From Candidatus Cloacimonadota bacterium (GTDB lineage: Bacteria > Cloacimonadota > Cloacimonadia > Cloacimonadales > Cloacimonadaceae), in contig JAEWNJ010000109.1 of the NCBI GenBank assembly GCA_023392795.1, forward strand, positions 1 to 6,921: a stretch of DNA of 6,921 nucleotides, written 5' to 3'. The position numbers were made by a program, and so were the translations under genes. Below the pieces are notes generated by a model. The model worked only from the letters and a program-made list of their open reading frames with translations, was not told the DNA's origin and ran no database searches. Of the stretch, positions 1 through 6,563 are shown piece after piece; the stretch's first letter is position 1; each line of letters starts with the position of its first letter.

Positions 1-1155
1 GATGCAGAGCGAGATATCCGCGGATTTGCCGTCAAGCTCTACACTGAAGAGGGGAATTGGGATATCGTAGGAAACAATACTCCGGTGTTCTTTTTCCGCG
101 ATCCTCTGCGCTTTCCGGGGTTAAACCATGCCGTGAAGCGCGATCCAAAGACCAATCTTCGCAGCGCCACCAATAATTGGGATTTCTGGAGTTCGCTGCC
201 CGAAGCAATACATCAGGTTACCATTACTATGAGTGATCGGGGCATCCCGCTATCTTACAGGCATATGAATGGTTATGGCTGCCATACCTTTGCCATGTAC
301 AATCATGAGAATAAAAGGGTATGGGTGAAGTTCCATTTCAAAACCCAACAGGGAATCAAAAATCTAACGGATGCCGAAGCTGAAGAGCTGGTAGGAAAGG
401 ATCGGGAAAGCCATCAACGTGATCTCTTCGACAGCATTGCCAGGGGAGACTTCCCGCGCTGGACTCTATCCATCCAGGTGATGAGCGAAGAAGAAGCTGC
501 CAAGCTGCCTTATAATCCCTTCGACGTTACCAAAGTATGGTCCAAAAAGCAATGGCCCCTGATCGAAGTGGGCGTGATGGAACTGAACAGAAATCCGGAA
601 AACTACTTTCAGGACGTGGAACAGGCAGCTTTTACTCCTGCCAACATCGTCCCCGGCATCGGCTATTCACCCGACCGCATGCTTCAGGCGCGGCTCTTTT
701 CCTACGGCGACGCTCAACGCTATCGGCTGGGGATCAATCACCACCAGATTCCGGTAAATCGTCCCCGCAATCAGGCACACAGCTTTCATCGCGATGGTGC
801 TATGCGTCTGGATGGTAACTATGGGGCTACCCTGGGCTACGATCCCAACACCAAGGGCGAATGGGAAGACCAGCCAGATTTCTCTGAGCCTCCCTTCCCG
901 CTCGAGGGAGATGCTGATCGTTACAATTTCCACGAGGATGATAACGATTACTACAGCCAGACCAGGGATCTCTATCACCTGATGAGCCCCCAGCAAAAAC
1001 AAGTGCTCTATGAGAACACCATGCGAAACATGGGCGATGCTCCCAGAGAGATTAAAATCCGCCATATCGTGAATTGTTGGAAGGTGGATCCCGCGTATGG
1101 AGAAGGGGTGGCCAAAGCCTGTGGCATTTCTATTGCAGACATCCCCAAGGACTGA
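1..1155 (+). CDS. katA: Catalase (heme monofunctional, small-subunit type), 5' end outside the window
   Basis: This enzyme disproportionates hydrogen peroxide to water and oxygen, normally as a cytoplasmic heme tetramer. The frame is open from base 1 to a TGA at 1153-1155, giving 384 residues. It begins at the family motif DAERDIRGFAVK, so roughly the first 100 residues, including the distal catalytic His, lie outside the window. Visible landmarks are NNTPVFF at residues 25-31 (the distal-pocket Asn region), RDP at 33-35, and RLFSYGDAQR at residues 231-240, whose Tyr235 is the proximal heme ligand and Arg231 its partner. QIPVNRP follows. The C-terminal 'catalase-related' helical domain runs from about residue 315 to the end (DDNDYYSQTRDLYHLMSP onward). 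The end position fits small-subunit catalases of about 480-500 residues, with no flavodoxin-like extension. GTG at 85 is an internal Val codon, not a start. The gene is followed directly by its own terminator, so it probably ends its transcript. The clade-level symbol is less certain than the family. Confidence 0.97.
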   Translation, partial: DAERDIRGFAVKLYTEEGNWDIVGNNTPVFFFRDPLRFPGLNHAVKRDPKTNLRSATNNWDFWSSLPEAIHQVTITMSDRGIPLSYRHMNGYGCHTFAMYNHENKRVWVKFHFKTQQGIKNLTDAEAEELVGKDRESHQRDLFDSIARGDFPRWTLSIQVMSEEEAAKLPYNPFDVTKVWSKKQWPLIEVGVMELNRNPENYFQDVEQAAFTPANIVPGIGYSPDRMLQARLFSYGDAQRYRLGINHHQIPVNRPRNQAHSFHRDGAMRLDGNYGATLGYDPNTKGEWEDQPDFSEPPFPLEGDADRYNFHEDDNDYYSQTRDLYHLMSPQQKQVLYENTMRNMGDAPREIKIRHIVNCWKVDPAYGEGVAKACGISIADIPKD

Positions 1156-1174
1156 ACACCGACACAATGAATAT

Positions 1175-1204
1175 AAACCGGGCCACATAGAGCCCGGTTT
1201 TCTA
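1175..1204 (+). terminator. Intrinsic terminator of the catalase gene
   Basis: A perfect 9-bp stem, AAACCGGGC (1175-1183) and GCCCGGTTT (1192-1200), closes an 8-base loop and runs into TTTTCT. It begins 19 bases after the catalase stop codon. GC-rich stem, T-tract and position all fit a Rho-independent terminator. The reverse strand has AAA on its stem side, so weak bidirectional action is possible, but nothing is expected to reach it from the right except read-through of the convergent GLUG gene. Confidence 0.9.
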
Positions 1205-1272
1205 TGCAGCTGACAATGTCTATGCCATTTGATGCAGGTTTGGGCAACACTCCGGGTTGTTCTTGATTAGGC

Positions 1273-1299
1273 ACGCGGATTACGCGGATTACACGGATT
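1273..1299 (+). repeat. Three tandem 9-mers, ACGCGGATT type
   Basis: Three head-to-tail units are read directly: ACGCGGATT (1273-1281), ACGCGGATT (1282-1290) and ACACGGATT (1291-1299). Two units of the same family occur in opposite orientation at 1522-1539. Strings of this kind recur between genes in several environmental bacterial genomes; I recall this only in general terms and cannot search here. Confidence 0.85.
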
Positions 1300-1323
1300 T
1301 GATGGGGTTTTTGAGGCTCTCTT

Positions 1324-1499
1324 CCAACTCGAGTGGGTAGGCATCCAGAGGTGGCCGAATTGGAGTAGCAAGCTCCTACTTGCCACAGTGAGCTTGAGCT
1401 CGCTTCTGAAGGCAGCTCCGCTGTATCTGCCAACGGAGCTTGGCAGCCCTCTCAGCGTATTATAGTTCTCTTTTCACCTACTAGACCCACTCGGTTTGG
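1324..1499. repeat. Inner inverted repeat nested inside the 9-mer arrays
   Basis: The 15-mer CCAACTCGAGTGGGT (1324-1338) matches the reverse complement of 1485-1499 (CCAAACCGAGTGGGT) at 13 of 15 positions. The gap from the left 9-mer array is 24 bases and the gap to the right array is 22 bases. Both pairs share a centre near 1411, so the whole of 1273-1539 could fold into one long interrupted hairpin or cruciform. Confidence 0.65.
1427..1446. repeat. Perfect 7-bp hairpin within the inverted-repeat region
   Basis: CTGCCAA (1427-1433) pairs fully with TTGGCAG (1440-1446) around a 6-base loop, CGGAGC. It competes with two other possible stems: 1411-1415 with 1427-1431 (GGCAG/CTGCC) and 1414-1420 with 1434-1440 (AGCTCCG/CGGAGCT). 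No T-tract follows on either strand, so it is not a typical terminator. Confidence 0.6.
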
Positions 1500-1521
1500 G
1501 CGATAGCCAGTACTATCCTTA

Positions 1522-1539
1522 AATCCGAGTAATCCGCGT
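1522..1539 (-). repeat. Two inverted copies of the same 9-mer
   Basis: AATCCGAGT (1522-1530) and AATCCGCGT (1531-1539) are the reverse complement of the 9-mer family at 1273-1299; the second unit is an exact complement of ACGCGGATT. Together with the left array they bracket about 220 bases. Confidence 0.8.
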
Positions 1540-1667
1540 GAGCCAGATCAGTACATTCTCTTCCGTCAGATTATACCTATGAATAGTGTCCCCTTCGGGA
1601 TATATACCACGCCCTGCAAATCAAAAATGGCATCTAATACATTCGCAGAAGCATATGCACAACGATC

Positions 1668-4600
1668 TTACCACGAGGATCGTACCATGAAGAAACGGTG
1701 CGTAAGGGTTGGAGTAAAGCTAAAGCCATTTTGGCTGCTTTCTCCCAGATAACTCCATTCATACAGCGGGGCATAGGGATCATCCGAGGCATAGATGCGA
1801 TAAAGGTTGGCACCTGGAACTTCCTGCCATTCCAGGTTTATCTCCCCGGCCACTCTGGTGATAATAAGGTTTTGCACTGTATCGGGAACCGGCATCTCAC
1901 TCCATTCCAGGTACGGGTATCCACGATTCTGCACGGAAGCGATATCATGGCTCCAGGTAGTATCAAAGTCCCAACCGGTAAAATGCTCCAGAGAGCCGGG
2001 ATAGGTCATCTGAGCTGTGGTGAGCCCGGTGATACCTGTTCTCGATCCGAGAGTAGTGCCGGAGCTTTCAGTATCCCAAAAGCAGGAGGTAGTAGTTCCA
2101 CTCCAAAAATAACCCACCAGACCGCCATTGCCCCAACCTCCGGGGGCGTAATCTTGATAGCCTGTGGCATAGCAGTGCTCGATGGTTCCGGAAAAACTTC
2201 CATCCCCCAGCCTGCCTACTGCTCCCCCGGTAGCTTGATAGCCCTTTACCATGGCGTGGCTGTAACTGTTGCTCAATATCCCTGATGAGATGCAGCCCAC
2301 CAGGCCCCCGCTATTGTAGTATCCATACACGCTGCCGCTGCTGCTGCATCTATGGATCTGCGCTTGTGTCTCGGCATCGCTCTGCATAAATCCCACCAGG
2401 CCTCCGGCGTAATTGTTACCATAACAGATGACTACGGCCATCGCATCGGAGTTCTCAAGCGTGGACCGATCCAAGTATCCCACGATACCGCCAATGGTTT
2501 CTCTTGCCGAGATGGATCCCTGATAATCTATATCGGTGATATTGCTAAGTACGGTTTTCCCAGCCAGACCGCCAACATAGATGTCTGCCAGAATATTGGA
2601 TTTCTGCAGTCTGAGATTATGGATACTGGCTGAGGAGCAAACTCCAAAGAGCCCAGCATACCCCTGAGGGGGGCGAACTAACTGCATGCCGACGATTTGG
2701 AAGCCGTTTCCATCCAGTTTACCGCTAAAAGGATAATCGGATGTACCTAAGCTCTGCCAACCCAGACCACCATTCATGATCACGCTGGCACTCAGATCAA
2801 TATCATTTGCCAATTGGTAGCTGGCAGCTAGATCCTGATGAATTACCAATAACTCATCAAGGCTATGAATCTGGTAGGGTAACTCATCAGTTCCCAGACC
2901 TGTGAGATCACCAATGCTGAGATTCTGGGGATAAGTGTAAACACTTAAATCTTGGTGGGTGGGGTAATAAATGCCTTCATTGATTTGCCAGAGGTAATCG
3001 AAGTTCCAGTTTCCATATGTATCACGCTGCATCATTTCAGCGGTGTTTTTGCCAAATATTCCGGAGTTTGACCCACCATTAGAGATACCAGAGCTTTGGA
3101 TATTCCAATAACTCTCTCTGGCATAACCATTGTACATCCATCCAACCACTCCTCCAGCATTGGATCCCGAACATGTGATACTCCCGGTGGCAAAACAGCG
3201 GATGATGTATCCGGGGTTACTCCAGCCACATAACCCAGCTATTCCTCCAGCCTGATTGGAAGTTGTGGTTACGGATGCATGACTGTAGCTATTGATGATA
3301 TAGCCCCAAGAGATGACACCCACCAAACCACCCATATTACTTGAACCTGTAATCCTGCCAGTTCCCCCGGAGTTGCTCACAATTCCGCTAATTTCCGTAT
3401 CGCTGGTCACCACTCCTACCAGTGATCCTCCGTACTCGGCATAACACTTCAGGATTGGACTTGCAAAAGATCGTTGCAAATAGCCTGAATTAACGACTCC
3501 TGCGATACCTCCACAGGCACTCTTAGCCGTCATAGTTCCACTCACCGATAACTTGTCCAGAGAACCTCTCCTGGCATAGCCAATCACTCCACCACAGTTG
3601 CTGTCTCCCATCAAATGAACCGATTCCAGATTCAGATTAAACACCTCAGCGTCCTCCGAATAGCCAAACAATCCCTGCAAGCCTGTACTGGGGCGATTGA
3701 TGCTAAGGTAAGAAATGCTGTGGTCATTGCCGTCGAAACTCCCTGTGAAGGGCGTATCCGTGCTGGCACCTACAGGTTGCCATCCCCGGCCATAATCCCA
3801 GATCACAGTACCACTGAGATCAATATCCGCCATCAGGATGTAATATGCGTCCAGATCCAACCGCATGGCGTTCAACTCATCAATGGTTTGGATCTGATAA
3901 GGATCCAGCGATGTCCCTTGTCCTTGAAGACTATCCAGACTGATCAAGTTTTCTGCATCCAAATCTTCCGGCAGGTTCAGATGAGGATAATCACGGTTAT
4001 CCTGGATGCTCCACACATTCCAAAAGTTCCACATTTCATAGGTGGATTGAAGCATCATCATAGCTGTACTTTTACCGATAGCAGATCCGCTATCTGTCAG
4101 TAATCCGGAGCTTTCTGTATCCCAGTAGCATTCTTTGTGGTAGCCATTACCTCCCCAACCGGAGAATCCTCCCACACTCCCGCTACTGGCACTTGCTGTC
4201 CCTGTGCTATAACAAAAACTTATGTAGGTATTGTTATCATCCCCCCCGGAGGTTCCGATAAAACCTCCCACTCTGTCCCAGCCGCTGGCGCTTACATGGG
4301 CATAGCTATTCATGATCAGGGAGTCATTGCTGAAACCTATTAAGCCGCCAATGTTGTAGGTGCCGCTTACGCTTCCCGTGGCAGAACAATAGCTGACAAT
4401 CGAGTTTGCATGAGCCACTCCGCTCAGCACTCCGCCATAATGTCCACCATGGATTTCTGCATTCACCAGGTTCACCCGCTGTATTCTGCCTCCGATTATA
4501 TAGCCAAAAAGACCATTATACTCGTGACTGGGGCGGTTCATATACAGATTCAGGATGTGATATCCCTGTCCGTCATAAGAACCTGTGAACTGAGTGGTTC

Positions 4601-4859
4601 TTCTGCCAATGGGCAGCCAGCCATGATCACTTCCCTCATCACTGGGAATGAGAACAGAATCTGTGGCATCAATATCGGCAGTTTGGATGAAGTGCAAGCC
4701 CCAAGCGCTGGGCAGTAGAGTGATATAATATAAATGGCCAAAATTATCTATGTGAAGCGGATCTTCGGCTGTTCCACTTCCTTCTGTAGGGGGAATGGCC
4801 GTTTGTGCCACTAAGCTTAGACATACAAACATCATGCAAGCAAGGATCATGGTCTTCAT
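1668..4859 (-). CDS. Large exported GLUG-repeat protein with C-terminal FN3-like domain
   Basis: The protein has 1063 residues and ends at TAA (1668-1670). Residues 1-19 form a signal peptide (MKTMILACMMFVCLSLVAQ), so it is exported and probably surface-associated or secreted. Three long homologous blocks follow, at about residues 27-296, 314-632 and 655-985. Each opens with a G-x-GT...P...I...L segment, continues with ADIDLS-type, GW-x-P-x-G and F-x-G-x-DG-x-G motifs, then carries several GLUG motifs (GGLIG, GGIAG, GGLVG with NSYSH or CYATG). Blocks close with a YWDTESSG-like element and W-x-FD-x-x-W...YPxL. Residues about 990-1060 form a fibronectin-III-like module (INLEWQEVPGANLYRIYASD). 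The predicted fold is beta-helical, as in adhesins, but the true ligand or role is unknown. The ATG at 4859 is chosen over an in-frame upstream start at 5027 because it has AGGAG six bases upstream and starts the signal peptide. No sorting tail follows the FN3 module. Confidence 0.9.
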   Translation of the reverse strand: MKTMILACMMFVCLSLVAQTAIPPTEGSGTAEDPLHIDNFGHLYYITLLPSAWGLHFIQTADIDATDSVLIPSDEGSDHGWLPIGRRTTQFTGSYDGQGYHILNLYMNRPSHEYNGLFGYIIGGRIQRVNLVNAEIHGGHYGGVLSGVAHANSIVSYCSATGSVSGTYNIGGLIGFSNDSLIMNSYAHVSASGWDRVGGFIGTSGGDDNNTYISFCYSTGTASASSGSVGGFSGWGGNGYHKECYWDTESSGLLTDSGSAIGKSTAMMMLQSTYEMWNFWNVWSIQDNRDYPHLNLPEDLDAENLISLDSLQGQGTSLDPYQIQTIDELNAMRLDLDAYYILMADIDLSGTVIWDYGRGWQPVGASTDTPFTGSFDGNDHSISYLSINRPSTGLQGLFGYSEDAEVFNLNLESVHLMGDSNCGGVIGYARRGSLDKLSVSGTMTAKSACGGIAGVVNSGYLQRSFASPILKCYAEYGGSLVGVVTSDTEISGIVSNSGGTGRITGSSNMGGLVGVISWGYIINSYSHASVTTTSNQAGGIAGLCGWSNPGYIIRCFATGSITCSGSNAGGVVGWMYNGYARESYWNIQSSGISNGGSNSGIFGKNTAEMMQRDTYGNWNFDYLWQINEGIYYPTHQDLSVYTYPQNLSIGDLTGLGTDELPYQIHSLDELLVIHQDLAASYQLANDIDLSASVIMNGGLGWQSLGTSDYPFSGKLDGNGFQIVGMQLVRPPQGYAGLFGVCSSASIHNLRLQKSNILADIYVGGLAGKTVLSNITDIDYQGSISARETIGGIVGYLDRSTLENSDAMAVVICYGNNYAGGLVGFMQSDAETQAQIHRCSSSGSVYGYYNSGGLVGCISSGILSNSYSHAMVKGYQATGGAVGRLGDGSFSGTIEHCYATGYQDYAPGGWGNGGLVGYFWSGTTTSCFWDTESSGTTLGSRTGITGLTTAQMTYPGSLEHFTGWDFDTTWSHDIASVQNRGYPYLEWSEMPVPDTVQNLIITRVAGEINLEWQEVPGANLYRIYASDDPYAPLYEWSYLGESSQNGFSFTPTLTHRFFMVRSSW
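1905..4781 (-). repeat. Three divergent coding repeats of the GLUG protein
   Basis: Blocks lie at about 4781-3972, 3920-2964 and 2897-1905 on the minus strand. They share order and motifs at protein level (CYWDTESSG, SYWNIQSSG and CFWDTESSG end the three blocks) but differ in much of their sequence, so this is old duplication rather than a recent DNA repeat. Block 1 has the most divergent opening (HLYYITLLPSAWGLHFIQ instead of the L-D-L...Y-x-L-x-x-DIDLS pattern). Confidence 0.8.
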
Positions 4860-4865
4860 CTTTAT

Positions 4866-4870
4866 CTCCT
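4866..4870 (-). promoter_or_regulatory. Ribosome binding site that fixes the GLUG protein start
   Basis: On the minus strand AGGAG, within AAAAGGAGA, lies six bases before the ATG at 4859. This site supports the shorter reading over the 56-residue extension to 5027, whose sequence does not resemble a leader. Confidence 0.85.
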
Positions 4871-4903
4871 TTTGTAGCTGGTTAATCAAAACAAGCAGCC
4901 TTA

Positions 4904-4919
4904 CCCCGTGAGGCCGGGG
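4904..4919 (-). promoter_or_regulatory. Hairpin in the untranslated leader of the GLUG gene
   Basis: CCCCG (4904-4908) pairs with CGGGG (4915-4919) around six bases. On the transcript it stands 44 bases before the start codon, and a second, weaker pairing (GGCTG with CAGCT) could form between it and the ribosome binding site. I do not recognise any riboswitch class. Confidence 0.35.
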
Positions 4920-5007
4920 ACAGTATTGAAAGGAATTGATCCGCGAAGATCTGAACACCAGATACCGGACCGACAGCGATCCTGATGCAAAACCACCATC
5001 CATACTT

Positions 5008-5035
5008 AGTCTAATGCAGCGAAGCAATGTGTCAA
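5008..5035 (-). promoter_or_regulatory. Possible promoter of the GLUG gene
   Basis: On the minus strand a perfect TTGACA (5030-5035) is followed after 16 bases by TAGACT (5008-5013), which matches TATAAT at four of six positions. A transcript starting near 5001 would have a leader of about 140 bases. The sigma-70 consensus may not apply in this lineage, so this is a suggestion only. Confidence 0.4.
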
Positions 5036-5252
5036 ACAGAAATGAGTCAGTTTTGGATAATCCATGCTAGATATGTAATCTGCAGGATCTTACTCAGTCC
5101 CATCTGGGCATAGGAATTCCTCGTGATCCCTAGCGATACTGCTCCAGGAAGGACAAGGTGCTTGTAGAAGTGATATCATGCGGTCAATGAGTTTTTGCAG
5201 GGCCAAAGGTAAGCACTATAAGTTCTCACCCAAACCTTCAAATCGATATCAC

Positions 5253-5268
5253 GTGTCACAGAGGTCTT
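5253..5268 (+). repeat. Direct repeat copy 1, GTGTCACAGAGGTCTT
   Basis: This 16-base word recurs at 5313-5328 with one mismatch (A to T at its tenth base), exactly 60 bases away. Its core GTGTCAC is a 3-1-3 palindrome. Confidence 0.7.
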
Positions 5269-5310
5269 AAAGGTTTATAGGTTGGGGAGATAGATAGGAC
5301 TGCCTTTAGA

Positions 5311-5328
5311 CTGTGTCACAGTGGTCTT
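5311..5328 (+). repeat. Direct repeat copy 2 with a perfect 11-base palindrome
   Basis: The repeat GTGTCACAGTGGTCTT is at 5313-5328. Including two bases upstream, CTGTG-T-CACAG (5311-5321) is a perfect 5-1-5 inverted repeat, a size and symmetry typical of half of a dimeric-regulator operator. It lies about 100 bases from the S24 repressor remnant, but any link is speculative. Confidence 0.55.
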
Positions 5329-5426
5329 TGGACGTATTTGGACTTATCGGTATCACGATTCCTTCAAATATGCCCTCAATTTAGGGTATTTTCAGAACAT
5401 CAGATTTTCTGAAATGGTTTGCGAAT

Positions 5427-5657
5427 TTAATAGAGCCGTAACTGAAGTGCCAGGGGTCCGATCATCGTTAACCACTGACTCTGATCAGCGTCTATAAACT
5501 CCATCCGAAAGTCTTTATTGAGGGGTTGGAGGGCAACTCCCTTATGAGCCTCATCGAAGTGTATTCTTTTCAAGGTGATACCAGTCTCATAGCGCACCGC
5601 GCAGATCTTCCCATCCAAGCCAGAACCAAAGAGATCAGGGGGATATCGTGAACAGCA
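5427..5657 (-). pseudogene. C-terminal remnant of a LexA/S24-family phage-type repressor
   Basis: LexA/S24 proteins are self-cleaving transcriptional repressors that use a Ser-Lys dyad. The minus-strand frame is open from a stop at 5658-5660 to TAA at 5427-5429, about 76 residues. It reads DLFGSGLDGKICAVRYETG, then ITLKRIHF, GVALQPLNKDF and finally MIGPLALQLRLY. This lines up in order with the end of LexA: NGQVVVAR, VTVKRL, VELLPEN-x-x-F, and the I-x-G-x-x-x-x-x-IR ending. The Lys of TLKR matches the catalytic Lys. The upstream half, with the DNA-binding domain, the cleavage site and the catalytic Ser, is absent: beyond about 5645 the frame runs antisense into the methyltransferase start and stops. 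There is no ribosome binding site before the only possible start (TTG at 5618). I read it as a decayed fragment from a prophage or similar element. The family call rests on motif matching by eye. Confidence 0.6.
5637..5642 (+). promoter_or_regulatory. Ribosome binding site of the methyltransferase
   Basis: AGGGGG stands five bases before a GTG at 5648. The frame upstream is closed by TGA at 5576-5578 and has no other good start, which supports GTG as the initiator. Confidence 0.6.
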
Positions 5658-6424
5658 TCATCTCCTGGGTAGGTGGCAAGCGACTCCTCCGCAAGAAGAT
5701 ACTGCCGCTCATCCCCAAGCATAACATCTACTGTGAAGTCTTTGGTGGTGCTGCCTGGATACTGTTCGGGAAAAGTGCCAACAAGGAAGACTGGCAGTTG
5801 TCCAAGAAGAGCAGATACACCGAGGTCTATAACGATATCAATGGCGATCTGGTAAACTTCTGGAAGTACATCAAGAACCACCCGGAAGCTTTCGTTACGG
5901 AACTGAACAACTATCTGATCGCCAGGGAGATGTTCGACAACTTCATGAAGCATGAGCCCAGAACCGAGCTTGAACGGGCGATCCGCTTCTAATTCCAGTT
6001 GTCCTGCAGCTACGGTTCTCGATCCAAGAACTTCTGCATCATGCAGGGCTATAAATACATGCCACTGCGAAATCTGGAGAAGGTGAAAGCAGCCTCGGAA
6101 CGGCTCAAGCAGGTGATCATCGAGAAGCAGGACTTTGAGAAGCTCATTACCCGCTTCGATACGCCCAATACCTTCTTCTACCTCGACCCACCCTATTACA
6201 CAAAGGAGCATCTATACGATAGAGAAGACGCAAATCCCTTCAGCAAGCATGAAGAGCTTGCTACCATACTGAGAAGCATCAAGGGGAAGTTTCTGCTATC
6301 CTACAATAACGACCCTTACATCCGCACACTTTACCAAGGCTTCACCATTGATGAAGTCGAAGCGCAATACACCGTTTCAGGCAGTTTCCAGACTGAGACT
6401 GAGTTATTGATTAGGAATTATTGA
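5648..6424 (+). pseudogene. dam: Dam/DpnM-type DNA adenine methyltransferase interrupted by one in-frame TAA
   Basis: The family transfers a methyl group from S-adenosylmethionine to N6 of adenine in short sites such as GATC. From GTG at 5648 to TGA at 6422-6424 there are 258 codon positions, a usual length. The N-terminal SWVGGKRLLRKKI (residues 6-18) is the conserved W-x-GGK segment. YCEVFGGAAWILF (28-40) is the SAM-binding FxGxG-like motif, with Gly-Ala in place of the usual second Gly. YNDIN (61-65) is the next conserved block. FYLDPPYY (177-184) carries the catalytic DPPY. Position 115, between ERAIRF and FQLSCSYG, is TAA (5990-5992); the frame on both sides is the same and the homology continues, so only one base need have changed (from TAT, TAC or TTA). 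The 114-residue product lacks DPPY and would be inactive. Sequencing error is possible. The specificity cannot be read from the sequence. It abuts the repressor remnant head to head, which suggests a phage origin. Confidence 0.88.
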
Positions 6425-6550
6425 ACATCTCTTCAGTGCAGAAAATGCAAAAACTGAGAAAAACAAAAATAAGTGTTGGCAGCCTACACATTAAAACTAT
6501 ATTGATTTTATAGACGTAAAAATATGGGACAAGTATGTGTTTTAAAAACC

Positions 6551-6556
6551 AGGAGG
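6551..6556 (+). promoter_or_regulatory. Strong ribosome binding site of the small exported protein
   Basis: AGGAGG is a full Shine-Dalgarno match seven bases before the ATG at 6564. It gives good grounds to treat this short reading frame as a real gene start. Confidence 0.85.
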
Positions 6557-6563
6557 TTGAGAC

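Larger units (their letters stand above)
1205..1667. other. Gene-free interval between convergent genes, rich in short inverted repeats
   Basis: About 460 bases lie between the catalase terminator and the stop of the convergent GLUG gene. I find no convincing coding region: the open frames crossing it are short, overlap catalase in antisense, or have low-complexity composition. The interval is dominated by repeats, which are listed separately. No T-tract hairpin that would clearly terminate the GLUG gene was found just below 1668. The small TCCC/GGGA hairpin near 1589-1600 has too short a stem. Confidence 0.75.
5036..5426. other. Gene-free interval with repeat and palindrome signals
   Basis: No supported gene was found in about 390 bases on either strand. 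It carries a pair of 16-base direct repeats (listed separately) and an AT-rich stretch. A 7-bp hairpin, TTTCAGA (5390-5396) with TCTGAAA (5408-5414), sits 12 bases beyond the stop of the repressor remnant on the minus strand. It lacks a clear T-tract, so I do not call it a terminator. Confidence 0.65.

Noticed and set aside
667..1188. Minus-strand frame of 173 residues antisense to catalase
   Set aside because: Catalase coding is unmistakable on the plus strand here. The antisense product has no recognisable motif and runs through the terminator stem.
1273..1299. Tandem 9-mers considered as a CRISPR array
   Set aside because: The units are contiguous with no spacers, far shorter than CRISPR repeats, and no cas gene is nearby.
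1008..1433. Minus-strand frame of 141 residues crossing the intergenic repeats
   Set aside because: Its middle is only the translation of the tandem 9-mers (RVIRVIRV), and its end is antisense to catalase. There is no ribosome binding site support and no family resemblance.
3615..4103. Plus-strand frame of 162 residues inside the GLUG gene
   Set aside because: It is antisense to clear GLUG-motif coding, with composition typical of a shadow of Gly/Ser/Tyr-rich repeats.
4860..5027. 56-residue N-terminal extension of the GLUG protein
   Set aside because: The signal peptide and AGGAG site place the start at 4859. The extension has no ribosome binding site and contains the likely leader and part of the possible promoter.
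5990..5992. TAA read as a recoded sense codon
   Set aside because: TAA also ends the GLUG gene and the repressor remnant in this window, so reassignment is unlikely. A point mutation or a sequencing error is simpler.
5570..6211. Minus-strand open frame of 213 residues across the methyltransferase
   Set aside because: It is longer than either half of the methyltransferase, but the plus-strand product carries the W-x-GGK, FGGAAW and DPPY motifs in order. The minus product shows no family features and is an antisense shadow.
6425..6480. Possible terminator after the methyltransferase
   Set aside because: Pairing around 6429-6459 is interrupted by bulges, and the tract that follows is A-rich, not T-rich, on the coding strand.
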